Assembly (NCBI RefSeq): GCF_049366555.1
Contig: NZ_JBMMGT010000004.1
Span: 42,666 to 106,665, forward strand
Source: Avibacterium volantium_A
Lineage (GTDB): Bacteria; Pseudomonadota; Gammaproteobacteria; Enterobacterales; Pasteurellaceae
Direction of reading: 5' to 3'
Length of the DNA stretch: 64,000 nt
Below, in pieces: positions 1-8,800 of this stretch (the first letter of the stretch is position 1; each line of letters opens with the position of its first letter). The position numbers and the translations under genes are program-made. A model generated the notes under the pieces. The model was given only the letters and a program-made list of their open reading frames with translations. It was not told the origin of the DNA and did not search any database.

Positions 1-833
1 AGCAAACCAAAACCTTAGGTATGCTGGTTACCGCAACCAACAACCCTTTTTTTGCGGAAGTGGTGAGTGGTGTTGAGCAATATTGTAATCAGCACGATTA
101 TAATCTGATTATTTCAAGTCTAGATGGCAATGAAGATCGCTTAGAGCAAAATATTCAAACGCTGATTCAAAAACAGGTGGACGGCTTGTTGTTAATGTAT
201 TCTGATAGTCGTCATTCCTTTCTTAAACAGCTTGATGTTGCCTTGCCAATGGTGATTATGGACTGGTGGCCAACGGCATTAAGTGCGGATAAAATTTATG
301 AAAATTCTGAACTTGGTGCATATCTTGCGACAAAATGCTTAATTGAGCAAGGGCATAAAGCGATTGCGATTATCACCGGAAATCTGAATAAATCCCTCGC
401 ACAAAATCGTTTACAAGGCTATAAAAAAGCCTTAAACGAACATCAGTTAGCCATTCGTGATGAATGGATTATCGAAAGCCATTTTGATTTTGAAGGTGGC
501 GTGGAAGGAATGAAAAAGTTGTTACAAGCGGGCAAACGGCCTACGGCTGTGTTTGCGTGCAGCGACACGATTGCGGTGGGCGTTTATCAAGTGGCGTGGC
601 AAAATGGTTTGCGTATTCCGCAAGATCTTTCTGTGATTGGCTATGATGATATTACCCTTTCCCAATATCTCGCCCCGCCGCTCACCACCATTCACCAACC
701 TAAAGCCGAATTAGGTAAACTTGCGGTGGAAACCCTGCTAGAACGCATTAAAAATCCCGATAAAAGCGAACAATCTATTTTGCTAGAACCTAAATTAATT
801 TGGCGGGATTCTGTGCGGGTTTTAAGAAAATAA
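1..833 (+). CDS. LacI-family transcriptional regulator, RbsR-like (5' end outside window)
   Basis: This is a sugar-responsive repressor of the LacI/GalR family, and only its effector-binding domain lies in the window. The reading frame is open from base 3 upstream of the first ATG at 21, so that ATG is internal; the N-terminal helix-turn-helix of about 55 residues lies before the window. The visible part starts with the family's TLGMLVTATNNPFF core strand and ends with VIGYDDITLSQYLAPPLTTIHQP, the hinge region shared with ribose repressor RbsR. Similarity to E. coli RbsR runs along the whole visible length (from memory, no search). No ribose genes follow: the next genes are a transporter and a peptidase, so its targets are probably upstream. 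GntR-type repressors are in the same family, so the exact name is uncertain. Confidence 0.85.
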   Translation, partial: QTKTLGMLVTATNNPFFAEVVSGVEQYCNQHDYNLIISSLDGNEDRLEQNIQTLIQKQVDGLLLMYSDSRHSFLKQLDVALPMVIMDWWPTALSADKIYENSELGAYLATKCLIEQGHKAIAIITGNLNKSLAQNRLQGYKKALNEHQLAIRDEWIIESHFDFEGGVEGMKKLLQAGKRPTAVFACSDTIAVGVYQVAWQNGLRIPQDLSVIGYDDITLSQYLAPPLTTIHQPKAELGKLAVETLLERIKNPDKSEQSILLEPKLIWRDSVRVLRK

Positions 834-861
834 ATATACCTCTTTTTTATTAGTATTAAGA

Positions 862-890
862 TTTACTTAGCCAAAAAGCACGCCTATAAT
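862..890 (+). promoter_or_regulatory. Likely sigma70 promoter for abgT
   Basis: A perfect TATAAT at 885-890 lies 17 bases after TTTACT at 862-867, which matches four of six consensus -35 positions. A GGAGG ribosome site follows just before the abgT start at 927. The promoter would serve abgT and pepT together. Confidence 0.6.
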
Positions 891-926
891 CAAAAGGATT
901 TTATCATCTGTATTCAGGAGGAAACT

Positions 927-2468
927 ATGGCAGAACTTGAAACGCCAAGACGAAATTGGCTACAAAAAATTGAATATATCGGCAATAAATTACCCGACAT
1001 TACAATGTTGTTTATTTATGCGCTAATTGTATGTTGGTTACTTTCTTGGGGACTTTCTTATTTCCATTTTGATTATATCCACCCCATTCAAAAAACACCG
1101 ATTCAAATCACTAATCTTTTCCAATCTTCTGAAATTGCGACCTTTTTCTCATCACTCACCAAAAATTTTGTTAATTTCCCACCACTCGGCATTACCATTG
1201 TTGCCACGCTCGGGATTGGGATTGCGGAAGCCAGCGGCTTTATTAATGTGGGATTAAGCCGCGCTTTAGCGGTGATACCTAGAAAAATGGTAACGCCTGC
1301 GGTGATTTTAATTTCAATCTTTGCTCATATTGCTTCTGATTCTTCTTATGTAATTTTAATGCCAATTGCGGCGCTGATTTTCTATTCCGTGGGCAAACAC
1401 CCCTTATCGGGAATCGCAGCGTCATTTGCGGGCTTAGCGGGAGGTTTTTCCGCCAGTTTTACGCCTTCGATTATTGATCCTATTATGCAGAGTTTCACGC
1501 AAAGTGCCGCGCGTATTTTAGATCCGAGCTATGATGTGAATGTGCTGTGTAATTACTTTGTGAGTTTAGGTAGTACTGTTTTTGTGATTCTAACTTGCTG
1601 GTATATTACAGATAAAATTATCGATCCGCATTTAAAACGCACAATGCCTATTGATAAGGATTTAGATAGCAAAGACACCACGATTAATCCACCAACTGCG
1701 CAAGATCTAAAAGCTTTTCGTTGGGCATCGTTGGTGCTGTTGTTAATGGTGGTGGGATTGTTTTTATTGGCGTATCCTGAAAACTCGTTATTGAGAGCGC
1801 CTGATGGCTCATTAACCAGTCCAAAATCGCCCATTATGCAAATGATTGTGCCGTTATTGCTGATTTTCTTTGCTGTACCTTCTTTGGTTCACGGCATTAT
1901 TGCAGGCACATTTAAAGATACGCGCACAGTTACCAAAGCAATGGAAAAAATCACTTATACCCTTGTGCCATTTATTGTGTTTTCCTTTTTCTGCGCGCAA
2001 TTTTTGTATTCTTTTAACCGTTCAGGAATCGGCACATTGATTGCCTTATCAGGCGCTGAATTTTTGAAAGCCTTGCAAATGCCTGCGGGTATCACCGTGT
2101 TTGGTGTGTTGGTATTAACCTTATTGCTAAATATTATTATCACGTCCGCCACATCAAAATGGGCAATTTTGTCGCCAATTCTCGTGCCAATGCTGATGTC
2201 AGTGAATATTTCACCCGAATTAACCCAAGCGGCATTTAGAATTAGTGATTCGGTAATGAATGTTTCAACGCCAATGTTTGCCTTTTATCCATTATTGATT
2301 TCTTATTGTCAGCGTTATTGTAAAAATACTGGCGTCGGAACGCTTTGTTCAATGATGATTCCATATACCATCGGCTTATTTATTGTGCTAACCCTTGTGT
2401 TATATTTATTCTGGGGCTTAGGCATTCCGCTCGGTTTTGATAGCGGCTACACATATCCAAAAGCATAG
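927..2468 (+). CDS. abgT: AbgT-family aromatic/peptide-derivative transporter
   Basis: This is an inner-membrane transporter of the AbgT family, whose founding member imports p-aminobenzoyl-glutamate; other members are described as drug exporters. At 513 residues it has the usual family length. It shows about a dozen hydrophobic segments and conserved stretches such as HIASDSSYVILMPIAAL and SFSASFTPSIIDPI in the middle, and ITSATSKWAILSPILVPM near residue 410. An AGGAGGAAACT ribosome site precedes the ATG. The peptidase gene pepT begins 18 bases after the stop, so the pair probably forms an operon in which an imported peptide-like compound is cleaved. The true substrate cannot be read from the sequence. 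Confidence 0.88.
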   Translation: MAELETPRRNWLQKIEYIGNKLPDITMLFIYALIVCWLLSWGLSYFHFDYIHPIQKTPIQITNLFQSSEIATFFSSLTKNFVNFPPLGITIVATLGIGIAEASGFINVGLSRALAVIPRKMVTPAVILISIFAHIASDSSYVILMPIAALIFYSVGKHPLSGIAASFAGLAGGFSASFTPSIIDPIMQSFTQSAARILDPSYDVNVLCNYFVSLGSTVFVILTCWYITDKIIDPHLKRTMPIDKDLDSKDTTINPPTAQDLKAFRWASLVLLLMVVGLFLLAYPENSLLRAPDGSLTSPKSPIMQMIVPLLLIFFAVPSLVHGIIAGTFKDTRTVTKAMEKITYTLVPFIVFSFFCAQFLYSFNRSGIGTLIALSGAEFLKALQMPAGITVFGVLVLTLLLNIIITSATSKWAILSPILVPMLMSVNISPELTQAAFRISDSVMNVSTPMFAFYPLLISYCQRYCKNTGVGTLCSMMIPYTIGLFIVLTLVLYLFWGLGIPLGFDSGYTYPKA

Positions 2469-2486
2469 CGAAAAGAGGGAGGCATT

Positions 2487-3707
2487 ATGCAACAACAATT
2501 AATTGATCGTTTTTTTCGTTATCTTGCAATTAGCAGTCAAAGTGATGCAAGTAATCCCACCGTGCCGAGTAGTCAAGGACAATGGGAAATGGCAAAGCTA
2601 CTGGCGAAAGAATTGCAAGAATTAGGCGTACAAGATGTTGAAATTGACCAACACGCCAATGTAACAGGGGTGCTCAAAGGCACTAAAGCGAATGTCACCG
2701 CCATCGGTTTTTGCGCCCATATGGATACCGTAGATGTTGCGCTATCGCCTCACATCTCACCGCAAATCCAAACCTTTAATGGACAGGATTTACAACTTAA
2801 TGCAGAGCAAAATATTTGGCTAAAAGTTGCTGAACACCCTGAAATTTTGCCTTACCAAGGACAACAGATTATTTTTAGTGATGGCACGAGTGTATTGGGA
2901 GCAGATAACAAAGCGGCAATTGCAAATATTATGACCGCACTTTCAATAATTAAGCAAAATAACATTGCCACAGGGGATATTTATATTGCTTTTGTGCCAG
3001 ACGAAGAAATCGGCTTGCGTGGCGCGAAGTTATTAGATCTCAACAAATTTAAACCGCAGTTTGCCTACACCATTGATTGCTGCGAGCTAGGCGAAGTAGT
3101 GTATGAAAACTTTAACGCCGCTTCTGCCAGCATAACCATTCAAGGCGTTAGTGCGCACCCAATGTCGGCAAAGAATGTGCTGATTAATCCTATTTTAGTC
3201 GCGCAAGATTTCATCGCCTTGTTTGATCGCAGCCAAACCCCAGAATGTACAGAAAACAAAGAAGGTTACTGGTGGTTTAATCATTTTGAAGCAAACCAAA
3301 GCCAAGCCGAGCTTAGCATTGCGATTCGAGATTTTGATAAAGTTCAATTTGAGCAACGCAAAGCTTTCATCGAACAAGCGGTACAGCAAATTCAACAGCG
3401 CTACCCAAGAACGGTGATAAATTGCAAAATTTCTGATATTTATGGCAATATCGCAAATAGTTTAGGTGAAGATCGCCGATCCATTGATTTATTATTTAAT
3501 GCAATGGAACAGATCAATGTAGAGCCCAAAGTGATCCCTATGCGTGGCGGTACAGATGGGGCTGCTCTCTCTGTAAAAGGCATCACCACCCCTAATTATT
3601 TCACTGGCGCACATAACTTTCATTCCCGCTTTGAATTTCTGCCCGTTAATTCTTTCGTGAAATCTTGTGAATTGACATTGAAGTTGATTGAGTTGGCAGC
3701 GGAGTAA
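2487..3707 (+). CDS. pepT: Peptidase T (tripeptide aminopeptidase)
   Basis: This is a cytoplasmic M20-family zinc metallopeptidase that removes N-terminal residues from tripeptides. The 406 residues match the usual length of about 408. Metal and catalytic motifs are visible: GFCAHMDTVD near residue 75 (His ligand and Asp), SDGTSVLGADNKAAIA near 130, PDEEIG near 172 (catalytic Glu pair), and the late RGGTDGAALS and TGAHNFHS motifs that supply the last ligand. A GGGAGG ribosome site sits close to the ATG. It follows abgT closely on the same strand and ends at a strong bidirectional terminator shared with azoR. Confidence 0.95.
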   Translation: MQQQLIDRFFRYLAISSQSDASNPTVPSSQGQWEMAKLLAKELQELGVQDVEIDQHANVTGVLKGTKANVTAIGFCAHMDTVDVALSPHISPQIQTFNGQDLQLNAEQNIWLKVAEHPEILPYQGQQIIFSDGTSVLGADNKAAIANIMTALSIIKQNNIATGDIYIAFVPDEEIGLRGAKLLDLNKFKPQFAYTIDCCELGEVVYENFNAASASITIQGVSAHPMSAKNVLINPILVAQDFIALFDRSQTPECTENKEGYWWFNHFEANQSQAELSIAIRDFDKVQFEQRKAFIEQAVQQIQQRYPRTVINCKISDIYGNIANSLGEDRRSIDLLFNAMEQINVEPKVIPMRGGTDGAALSVKGITTPNYFTGAHNFHSRFEFLPVNSFVKSCELTLKLIELAAE

Positions 3708-3710
3708 ACG

Positions 3711-3740
3711 AAAAAGAGCAGGGGAAACCTGCTCTTTTTT
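3711..3740. terminator. Bidirectional terminator between pepT and azoR
   Basis: Stem AAAAAGAGCAGG (3711-3722), loop GGAAA, then CCTGCTCTTTTTT (3728-3740). A T run follows the stem on both strands, and it separates two convergent genes. Confidence 0.9.
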
Positions 3741-3750
3741 CTCATATACA

Positions 3751-4335
3751 TTAAATCAATGTATCCACTTTCGCTCTAGCTTGTTCTTGCGATTTTGCCG
3801 CGACTTCTGCGCCCGAACCTACGCCTTCCACATAAACAAAATCAACATCATCAATGCCGATAAAGCCAAGGAACGTTTTTAGATAAGGGGTGATAACATC
3901 TGTGGCTTGTCCTTGATGCACGCCACCGAAAGAGGCTAAAACAATCGCTTTTTTGCCTTTCACTAAGCCTTCAGGGCCGTTTTCTGTGTATTGGAACGTA
4001 ACACGCGGACGAGCAATGAAATCAATGTAGCTTTTTAATTGAGTTGGAATATTAAAGTTGTACATTGGCGCATTGATGATAATGGTATCTGCATCTTTCA
4101 ATTCCGCCACTAACTCATCAGAAAGGGTGAGCAATGCTTTATCCTGTTCTGTTTTTGGCTCACCACGCAAGGCATTAGCTGCGATGCCGTCAAAGTGTGG
4201 CAATGGATTTGCGCCTAGATCACGCACAACCACGTCTGTTCCTGCGGGTAATTTTGATACAAGATAGTCCGCAAGTTGATTGGTTTGTGAATAATCGCCG
4301 AGAATACTCGATTTTAAAACAAGAACTTTTGACAT
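3751..4335 (-). CDS. azoR: FMN-dependent NADH:quinone oxidoreductase / azoreductase
   Basis: This is a flavodoxin-fold cytoplasmic enzyme of the AzoR (formerly AcpD) family. It uses NADH and FMN to reduce quinones and azo compounds and is usually seen as protection against thiol and quinone stress. Its 194 residues are slightly fewer than the 201 of E. coli. The N-terminal phosphate-binding strand KVLVLKSSILGDYSQT, the INAPMYNFNIPTQLKSYIDF motif near residue 95, and the glycine-rich LASFGGVHQG segment are clear family signatures. AAGGA lies seven bases before the ATG. It converges with pepT, and its upstream region contains an uptake signal at 4364-4372. Confidence 0.93.
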   Translation of the reverse strand: MSKVLVLKSSILGDYSQTNQLADYLVSKLPAGTDVVVRDLGANPLPHFDGIAANALRGEPKTEQDKALLTLSDELVAELKDADTIIINAPMYNFNIPTQLKSYIDFIARPRVTFQYTENGPEGLVKGKKAIVLASFGGVHQGQATDVITPYLKTFLGFIGIDDVDFVYVEGVGSGAEVAAKSQEQARAKVDTLI

Positions 4336-4517
4336 AATAAATCCTTAAATATTGTTTATCATAAAGTGCGGTCATTATAGAGCGGATTTTTTGTAGAACA
4401 ATGGTAGAAAAGGAAAAAGATTTTTTCTTAATCGTAAATAATCAGCGGAAAATTGCACTTTGCCAGAAATGCTTTATGATCGCATTTTGATTTTTATTTA
4501 ACAAAAAAGGACAGCTT

Positions 4518-5576
4518 ATGTGGTCAGAATTAGCAATGGGCTATGGCTTATTTATTCTAGAAATTCTTACGGTGTTATTGGTTATCGCAGGGATTGTTGC
4601 GATGATTATGGCGTTTAAACAGAAAAAATCTCACCAAGCAGGGGAGTTGGTGATCACCGATTTATCGCAAGAATATGAAGAAAACACCAAGCGTTTAGCG
4701 GAGTTTCATCTTTCTGAAGATGCGTTAAAACAAGCGGAGAAAGCGCGTAAAAAAGAAGAAAAACAAAAAGCCAAAGCAGAAAAAGAAAAGCGCAAAAAAG
4801 GCGAGAATCCAGAAAACGAACGCAAGCCTCATTTATTTGTGTTGAGTTTTAAAGGCGATATTTCTGCCTCAGAAACTACCGCACTTCGTGAAGAAGTGAG
4901 TGCCATTATTGCTGTCGCTAAACCAGAAGATGAAGTGTTGCTGCGTTTAGAAAGCCCTGGTGGCGTGGTACACGGCTATGGCTTGGCGGCTTCTCAGTTA
5001 GCGCGCTTGAAACAGCATCAAATAAAATTAACCGTAGCCGTGGATAAAGTGGCAGCCAGTGGTGGCTATATGATGGCGTGCGTGGCGGATAAAATTATTG
5101 CCGCGCCTTTTGCCATTATTGGTTCAGTTGGTGTGGTGGCGCAAGTGCCGAATATTCATCGCTTACTGAAAAAACACGATGTTGATGTGGACGTGATGAC
5201 AGCTGGCGAATATAAACGCACCGTAACCTTACTCGGCGAAAACACCGAAAAAGGCAAAGAAAAATTCCAGCAAGAGTTAAATGAAACCCATCAATTATTT
5301 AAACAATTTGTCGCTCAACACCGCCCACAAATTGATATGGAGCAAATCGCTACAGGGGAACATTGGTTTGGTCAGCAGGCATTAGGATTAAACTTAGTTG
5401 ATGAAATTGCTACCAGCGATGATTTGATCTTACAAGCCATTAAAGACAAACTCGTGCTTTCAGTGAAATACACAATGAAAAAATCCCTTGTGCAGAAATT
5501 AGGAAAACAAGCTGAAGAAAGTGCCGATAATCTGTTGTTGGGCTGGTTGAAGCGTAATGAGCGGACATTATTTTAA
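4518..5576 (+). CDS. sohB: SohB, membrane-anchored S49 serine protease
   Basis: This is an inner-membrane peptidase of family S49 (signal peptide peptidase SppA relatives), linked in E. coli to periplasmic quality control. One membrane segment occupies about residues 10-32. A lysine/glutamate-rich linker follows around 80-110, then the ClpP-like protease fold. The catalytic Ser-Lys dyad is predicted as Ser181 in AASGGYMMA and Lys233 in GEYKRT. The length of 352 matches the family at about 349. AAAGGACAG precedes the ATG. It stands alone between azoR and an OmpA-type lipoprotein gene. Confidence 0.95.
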   Translation: MWSELAMGYGLFILEILTVLLVIAGIVAMIMAFKQKKSHQAGELVITDLSQEYEENTKRLAEFHLSEDALKQAEKARKKEEKQKAKAEKEKRKKGENPENERKPHLFVLSFKGDISASETTALREEVSAIIAVAKPEDEVLLRLESPGGVVHGYGLAASQLARLKQHQIKLTVAVDKVAASGGYMMACVADKIIAAPFAIIGSVGVVAQVPNIHRLLKKHDVDVDVMTAGEYKRTVTLLGENTEKGKEKFQQELNETHQLFKQFVAQHRPQIDMEQIATGEHWFGQQALGLNLVDEIATSDDLILQAIKDKLVLSVKYTMKKSLVQKLGKQAEESADNLLLGWLKRNERTLF

Positions 5577-5768
5577 GAACTTGAATGTTCTTTACAAAAG
5601 ATGACAAAAATCTTGGGATTTCACCGCTGTTTATGGACTTTATTAATTTACTTTATGGCGGATTGCCATTAGTATATCGGGCGTTAGATATAGATCTCTT
5701 TTAGAGATATTCTAAGAGTTTAGCTTTATAGAAATTAATCAATAAAATCATTTATTAAGGTACACAAA

Positions 5769-6587
5769 ATGAAACTATCACATATTTTGTTTTCTGCAAT
5801 TGCTGCCACAACCTTAGCAGCCTGTGGAAATTTAAGTAAGGTCAATGATGACGGTACATCAGACAATCTTGTTTGGCCGAAAGTTGAGGATTCAACATTT
5901 AATCACAATGGTAGCCAGTATGGCTCTTGGCCAAATTGGGATAACGTACGAATGATTGAGCGTGGTATGAATAAAGATCAAATTTATAACTTGATCGATC
6001 GTCCACATTTCGCAGAAGGATTATTCGGTGTGCGTGAATGGGATTATGTGTTTAACTACCGTGAAAATGGAGAACACAAAATCTGTCAATACAAAATTTT
6101 ATTTGACAAAGATATGAACGCCCAAAGTTTCTTTTGGTATCCAAATGGTTGTAATGGCAGCTTATCTTTCAGTTTAACCGGTGATGTGTTATTTAACTTT
6201 GATAAAGATGAGCTTTCACCAAAAGGTTTAGAGGTGATTGACAATGTTGCTGCACAGCTTAAATCAGCAGGCGCAAAAGAAGTAAAAGTTTCAGGGCATA
6301 CAGACCGTTTAGGTTCAGCAGAATATAATTTACAACTTTCTAAACGCCGCGCGGAGCGTGTTAAAGCACGTTTGATTGAGCAAGGAGTTCAAGCTAATAT
6401 CGAAGCTATCGGTTATGGTAAGGAATACCAAGTTAAATCTTGTGATAAAGTAACAGGTCAGGCGTTAAGAAATTGTTTGCGCGATAACCGTCGTGTAGAA
6501 ATTTCTTCATCGGGTAAATTGTTGAAACAGCAAAAAACAACGGAAAAAGGCGGCCCTATTGGTCCAGCTCCGCTTTATGCAAAATAA
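5769..6587 (+). CDS. OmpA-family lipoprotein with BamE-like N-terminal part
   Basis: This is a predicted outer-membrane lipoprotein that grips peptidoglycan. A signal peptide with lipobox LAAC puts the acylated cysteine at residue 19. Residues about 60-120 (ERGMNKDQIYNLIDRPHF followed by a WDYVFNYRE strand) look like the SmpA/OmlA (BamE) fold. Residues about 140-255 form an OmpA C-terminal domain with the diaminopimelate-binding GHTDRLG and NRRVEI motifs. The two-domain layout differs from Pal, which lacks the BamE-like part. The gene is single, with 190 bases of AT-rich DNA before it and a terminator after it. A structural or envelope-assembly role is inferred, not shown. Confidence 0.8.
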   Translation: MKLSHILFSAIAATTLAACGNLSKVNDDGTSDNLVWPKVEDSTFNHNGSQYGSWPNWDNVRMIERGMNKDQIYNLIDRPHFAEGLFGVREWDYVFNYRENGEHKICQYKILFDKDMNAQSFFWYPNGCNGSLSFSLTGDVLFNFDKDELSPKGLEVIDNVAAQLKSAGAKEVKVSGHTDRLGSAEYNLQLSKRRAERVKARLIEQGVQANIEAIGYGKEYQVKSCDKVTGQALRNCLRDNRRVEISSSGKLLKQQKTTEKGGPIGPAPLYAK

Positions 6588-6615
6588 TCTGTTGTTTTAG
6601 ATGTTGAAATGAAAA

Positions 6616-6646
6616 AGCTGATTTCAAATGTGAAATCAGCTTTTTT
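6616..6646. terminator. Bidirectional terminator after OmpA-type lipoprotein
   Basis: Stem AGCTGATTTCA (6616-6626), loop AATG, TGAAATCAGCT (6631-6641), then a T run; A residues flank the other side. It separates the lipoprotein gene from convergent uspE. Confidence 0.9.
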
Positions 6647-6662
6647 GTATTATATTTTTGCC

Positions 6663-7586
6663 TTATTTGTCATTCGGCTTAATCGCTAATAAATTGCAAT
6701 TTAATTTACTGATAACGTGTTCAGCGGTGTTTCCTAGGAAAGCGGCGGAAAGTCCTGTTCTGCCTATTGTGCCTAGTACTACCATTTCTGCCCCTAATTC
6801 TTTTGCTACTTCAGGGATAACATCTTCAGGGAAACCCTCTCTAACGTGAGTGTGATCTTCATCAATATTAAATTTTTGGCGTAAAGCTTTCATATTGATC
6901 AAATATTGTCCGCGGATACTATTGCTATAATCTGCGGTGCTAAATTCCGGTAAATCTATTGCCATATTGATCGGTGTTGGCGGATAGGCTGTAACAAGGT
7001 GTACATTTCCACGTTCCAAACTATCTGCTAAATCAATGCCGAGTGTAACTAATTCATTATTGAGTAGGCTATGATGATCTTCATCATCTGACACATTAAC
7101 GGCAACCAAAATACGGCGTTGATGTTTCCAATCTCCATCTTTCACGATCATTATTGGCGCAGGGCATTTGCGTAATAGCTGCCAATCCATCGGGGTGAAA
7201 ATTAGCGAAGTAATGCTTTCTTCTTCCTGTGTATATTTCACCACAAGATCGTAGCTATTTTTTTCAACTTCTTCAGCGATGGCTTCGGCCTCATTGCTAT
7301 TCCAAACCACCGTTGAATGAAATTCAATATTTGGATCAGCGTATTTGTCCAAATAAGGTTTGATTGCTTTTTGGCGTTGCTCAATAACACCTTGGTGCAT
7401 ATTTTCACGTTCTTCCGAAGAAAGTAGCGCAGACATTTCATAAGATAAATCATAAACCGTCATAAAGGTGGTGATTTTTACCTTGCTTTCACTTTTTTGT
7501 TCTTTTACTAAACGCACCGCACGAGCAAGGGCATATTGCTTTTCATTTTCAGGATTTAACACAACCAAGATATTTTTAAATTTCAT
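6663..7586 (-). CDS. uspE: Universal stress protein E
   Basis: This is a cytoplasmic tandem-Usp protein with two alpha/beta Usp domains in 307 residues. Family members support stress survival, motility and adhesion in E. coli. The first domain begins KFKNILVVLNPENEKQ; the second begins near residue 150 with RRILVAVNVSDDE. The C-terminal nucleotide-binding signature VVLGTIGRTGLSAAFLGNTAE is intact. I chose the ATG at 7586 because GGAGG lies five bases before it; an in-frame ATG four codons upstream would overlap that ribosome site. It lies next to fnr, as in E. coli. Confidence 0.95.
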   Translation of the reverse strand: MKFKNILVVLNPENEKQYALARAVRLVKEQKSESKVKITTFMTVYDLSYEMSALLSSEERENMHQGVIEQRQKAIKPYLDKYADPNIEFHSTVVWNSNEAEAIAEEVEKNSYDLVVKYTQEEESITSLIFTPMDWQLLRKCPAPIMIVKDGDWKHQRRILVAVNVSDDEDHHSLLNNELVTLGIDLADSLERGNVHLVTAYPPTPINMAIDLPEFSTADYSNSIRGQYLINMKALRQKFNIDEDHTHVREGFPEDVIPEVAKELGAEMVVLGTIGRTGLSAAFLGNTAEHVISKLNCNLLAIKPNDK

Positions 7587-7670
7587 AACAACCTCCAAAT
7601 GATGGTTAAGTGTCTTATAGCATAGAAGAGATTGGCAAGAATAACAAGTTAGAGTGGGAAAAAACGTGAT

Positions 7671-7695
7671 CTAGTGCAACATATTGTTGCACTAG
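7671..7695 (-). terminator. Hairpin downstream of fnr
   Basis: A perfect 11-base stem CTAGTGCAACA (7671-7681) pairs with TGTTGCACTAG (7685-7695) across a TAT loop. On the minus strand a T run follows after six bases, so it probably ends fnr transcription. The T tract is not directly adjacent, hence the moderate confidence. Confidence 0.6.
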
Positions 7696-7713
7696 AAAGA
7701 GCGGAAAAGTAAA

Positions 7714-8487
7714 TTAACTCACCATTTGAATGCGTGTTTTGGTTACCCCCGCAAGTTGTGATAATTCTGCCATATTATTTATGGTGATATATTTACCCTG
7801 CACAGATAACATACCCGATTTTTGGAAACGCCCTAGCAAACGGCTAATGGTTTCAACGGTTAAGCCTAAATAATTGCCAATATCGCCGCGAGTCATTGTT
7901 AAACGAAACTCCCGCGCTGAGAAACCTCGAGCGGAGTAACGGCGAGAAAGATTATGGATAAATGCGGCTAAGCGTTCTTCTGCATTCATTTTAGATAATA
8001 AGAGTATCATTTCTTGATCGCTTTTAATTTCACTACTCATTAAGCGCATAATTTGTTGGCGCAGTTTTGGCATTTTGCCTGATAAATCATCTAAAATATC
8101 AAAAGGGATTTCACACACCATTGCGGTTTCTAGGGCTTGTGCAAAACTTGGGTGCTGCATATTGGTAATTGCGTCAAAGCCAACGAGATCACCGGGCAAA
8201 TGGAAGGACGTAATTTGTTCTTCGCCAGTTTCACTAATAGTGTAAGATTTGATCGTGCCGGAACGGATAGCATACAGAGAAGTAAGAGGATCACCAGCTT
8301 GGAATAAGACTTGAGATTTTTGAATAGGTTTTTTGCGTTCAATAATGTTATCAAGCTGATCTAGTTCGTGTTCATTTAATGTGAAAGGAATACAGAGTTG
8401 GCTGATACTACAATCTTGGCAGTGAATGGCACAGCCGCCGGATTGAACACGACGCCCAATTTTACTGTCATTAGCTAAAATCTTCAT
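7714..8487 (-). CDS. fnr: FNR, oxygen-sensing iron-sulfur transcription regulator
   Basis: This is the global anaerobic regulator of the CRP/FNR superfamily. It holds a [4Fe-4S] cluster under anoxia, dimerises and binds TTGAT-N4-ATCAA sites. The 257 residues have cluster cysteines at 23, 26, 32 and 125, in a near-identical copy of the E. coli GGCAIHCQDCSISQLC region. The DNA-reading helix is LTVETISRLLGRFQ, with the E-SR contacts of FNR intact. The neighbouring gene is uspE, as in E. coli. A weak FNR-like sequence lies 45-60 bases upstream of the start, which would fit autoregulation. Confidence 0.97.
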   Translation of the reverse strand: MKILANDSKIGRRVQSGGCAIHCQDCSISQLCIPFTLNEHELDQLDNIIERKKPIQKSQVLFQAGDPLTSLYAIRSGTIKSYTISETGEEQITSFHLPGDLVGFDAITNMQHPSFAQALETAMVCEIPFDILDDLSGKMPKLRQQIMRLMSSEIKSDQEMILLLSKMNAEERLAAFIHNLSRRYSARGFSAREFRLTMTRGDIGNYLGLTVETISRLLGRFQKSGMLSVQGKYITINNMAELSQLAGVTKTRIQMVS

Positions 8488-8531
8488 TTAATCCTCAAAT
8501 AACTCGGTAAAGCAGAAAAAATCATATAAAA

Positions 8532-8545
8532 TTGATCTAACGCAA
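8532..8545 (-). promoter_or_regulatory. Weak FNR-like site upstream of fnr
   Basis: TTGAT-CTAA-CGCAA matches one half of the FNR consensus exactly and the other in three of five bases. Its position upstream of fnr suggests autoregulation, but it could be chance in AT-rich DNA. Confidence 0.25.
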
Positions 8546-8613
8546 GAAATGATACCACTAAATGGTAAAATTAAGAAGTTTTAAATAGTTAAATAATTGT
8601 TAAGGAAATAATA

Positions 8614-8772
8614 ATGGCAACAGAAAAGCTCACCAAAAAACGTTTAATCCAAATTATTTTAATGCTCTGCGTACTACTTTCCGCATTTTTCTACCGCACT
8701 TGCCATTATGAAAAAATCCAAAGTGCGGTGGAAAATCAGCAAATTTCAGACAAAGAAAAAGCCAGCGAGTAG
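8614..8772 (+). CDS. Small single-pass membrane protein (DUF5363-like)
   Basis: This is a 52-residue open frame with a start supported by AAGGA eight bases before the ATG. It has a lysine-rich N-terminus (about residues 5-10), one hydrophobic segment of about 18 residues (LIQIILMLCVLLSAFFY), then a charged tail. The layout predicts a small inner-membrane protein with the positive end in the cytoplasm. It resembles the short Pasteurellaceae proteins grouped as DUF5363, from memory only. It is divergent from fnr and carries an uptake signal inside the coding frame at 8721-8729. The stop codon lies in the loop of its own terminator. Function unknown. Confidence 0.7.
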   Translation: MATEKLTKKRLIQIILMLCVLLSAFFYRTCHYEKIQSAVENQQISDKEKASE

Positions 8773-8780
8773 CTGGCTTT
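8758..8780. terminator. Terminator overlapping the stop of the 52-residue gene
   Basis: Stem AAAGCCAGC (8758-8766), loop GAGTA, GCTGGCTTT (8772-8780). The TAG stop at 8770-8772 straddles the loop and the 3' stem. T-rich on the plus side, A-rich on the other, so it may also serve the convergent ferritin genes. Confidence 0.75.
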
Positions 8781-8800
8781 CTAGTAATAACCAATGACAA

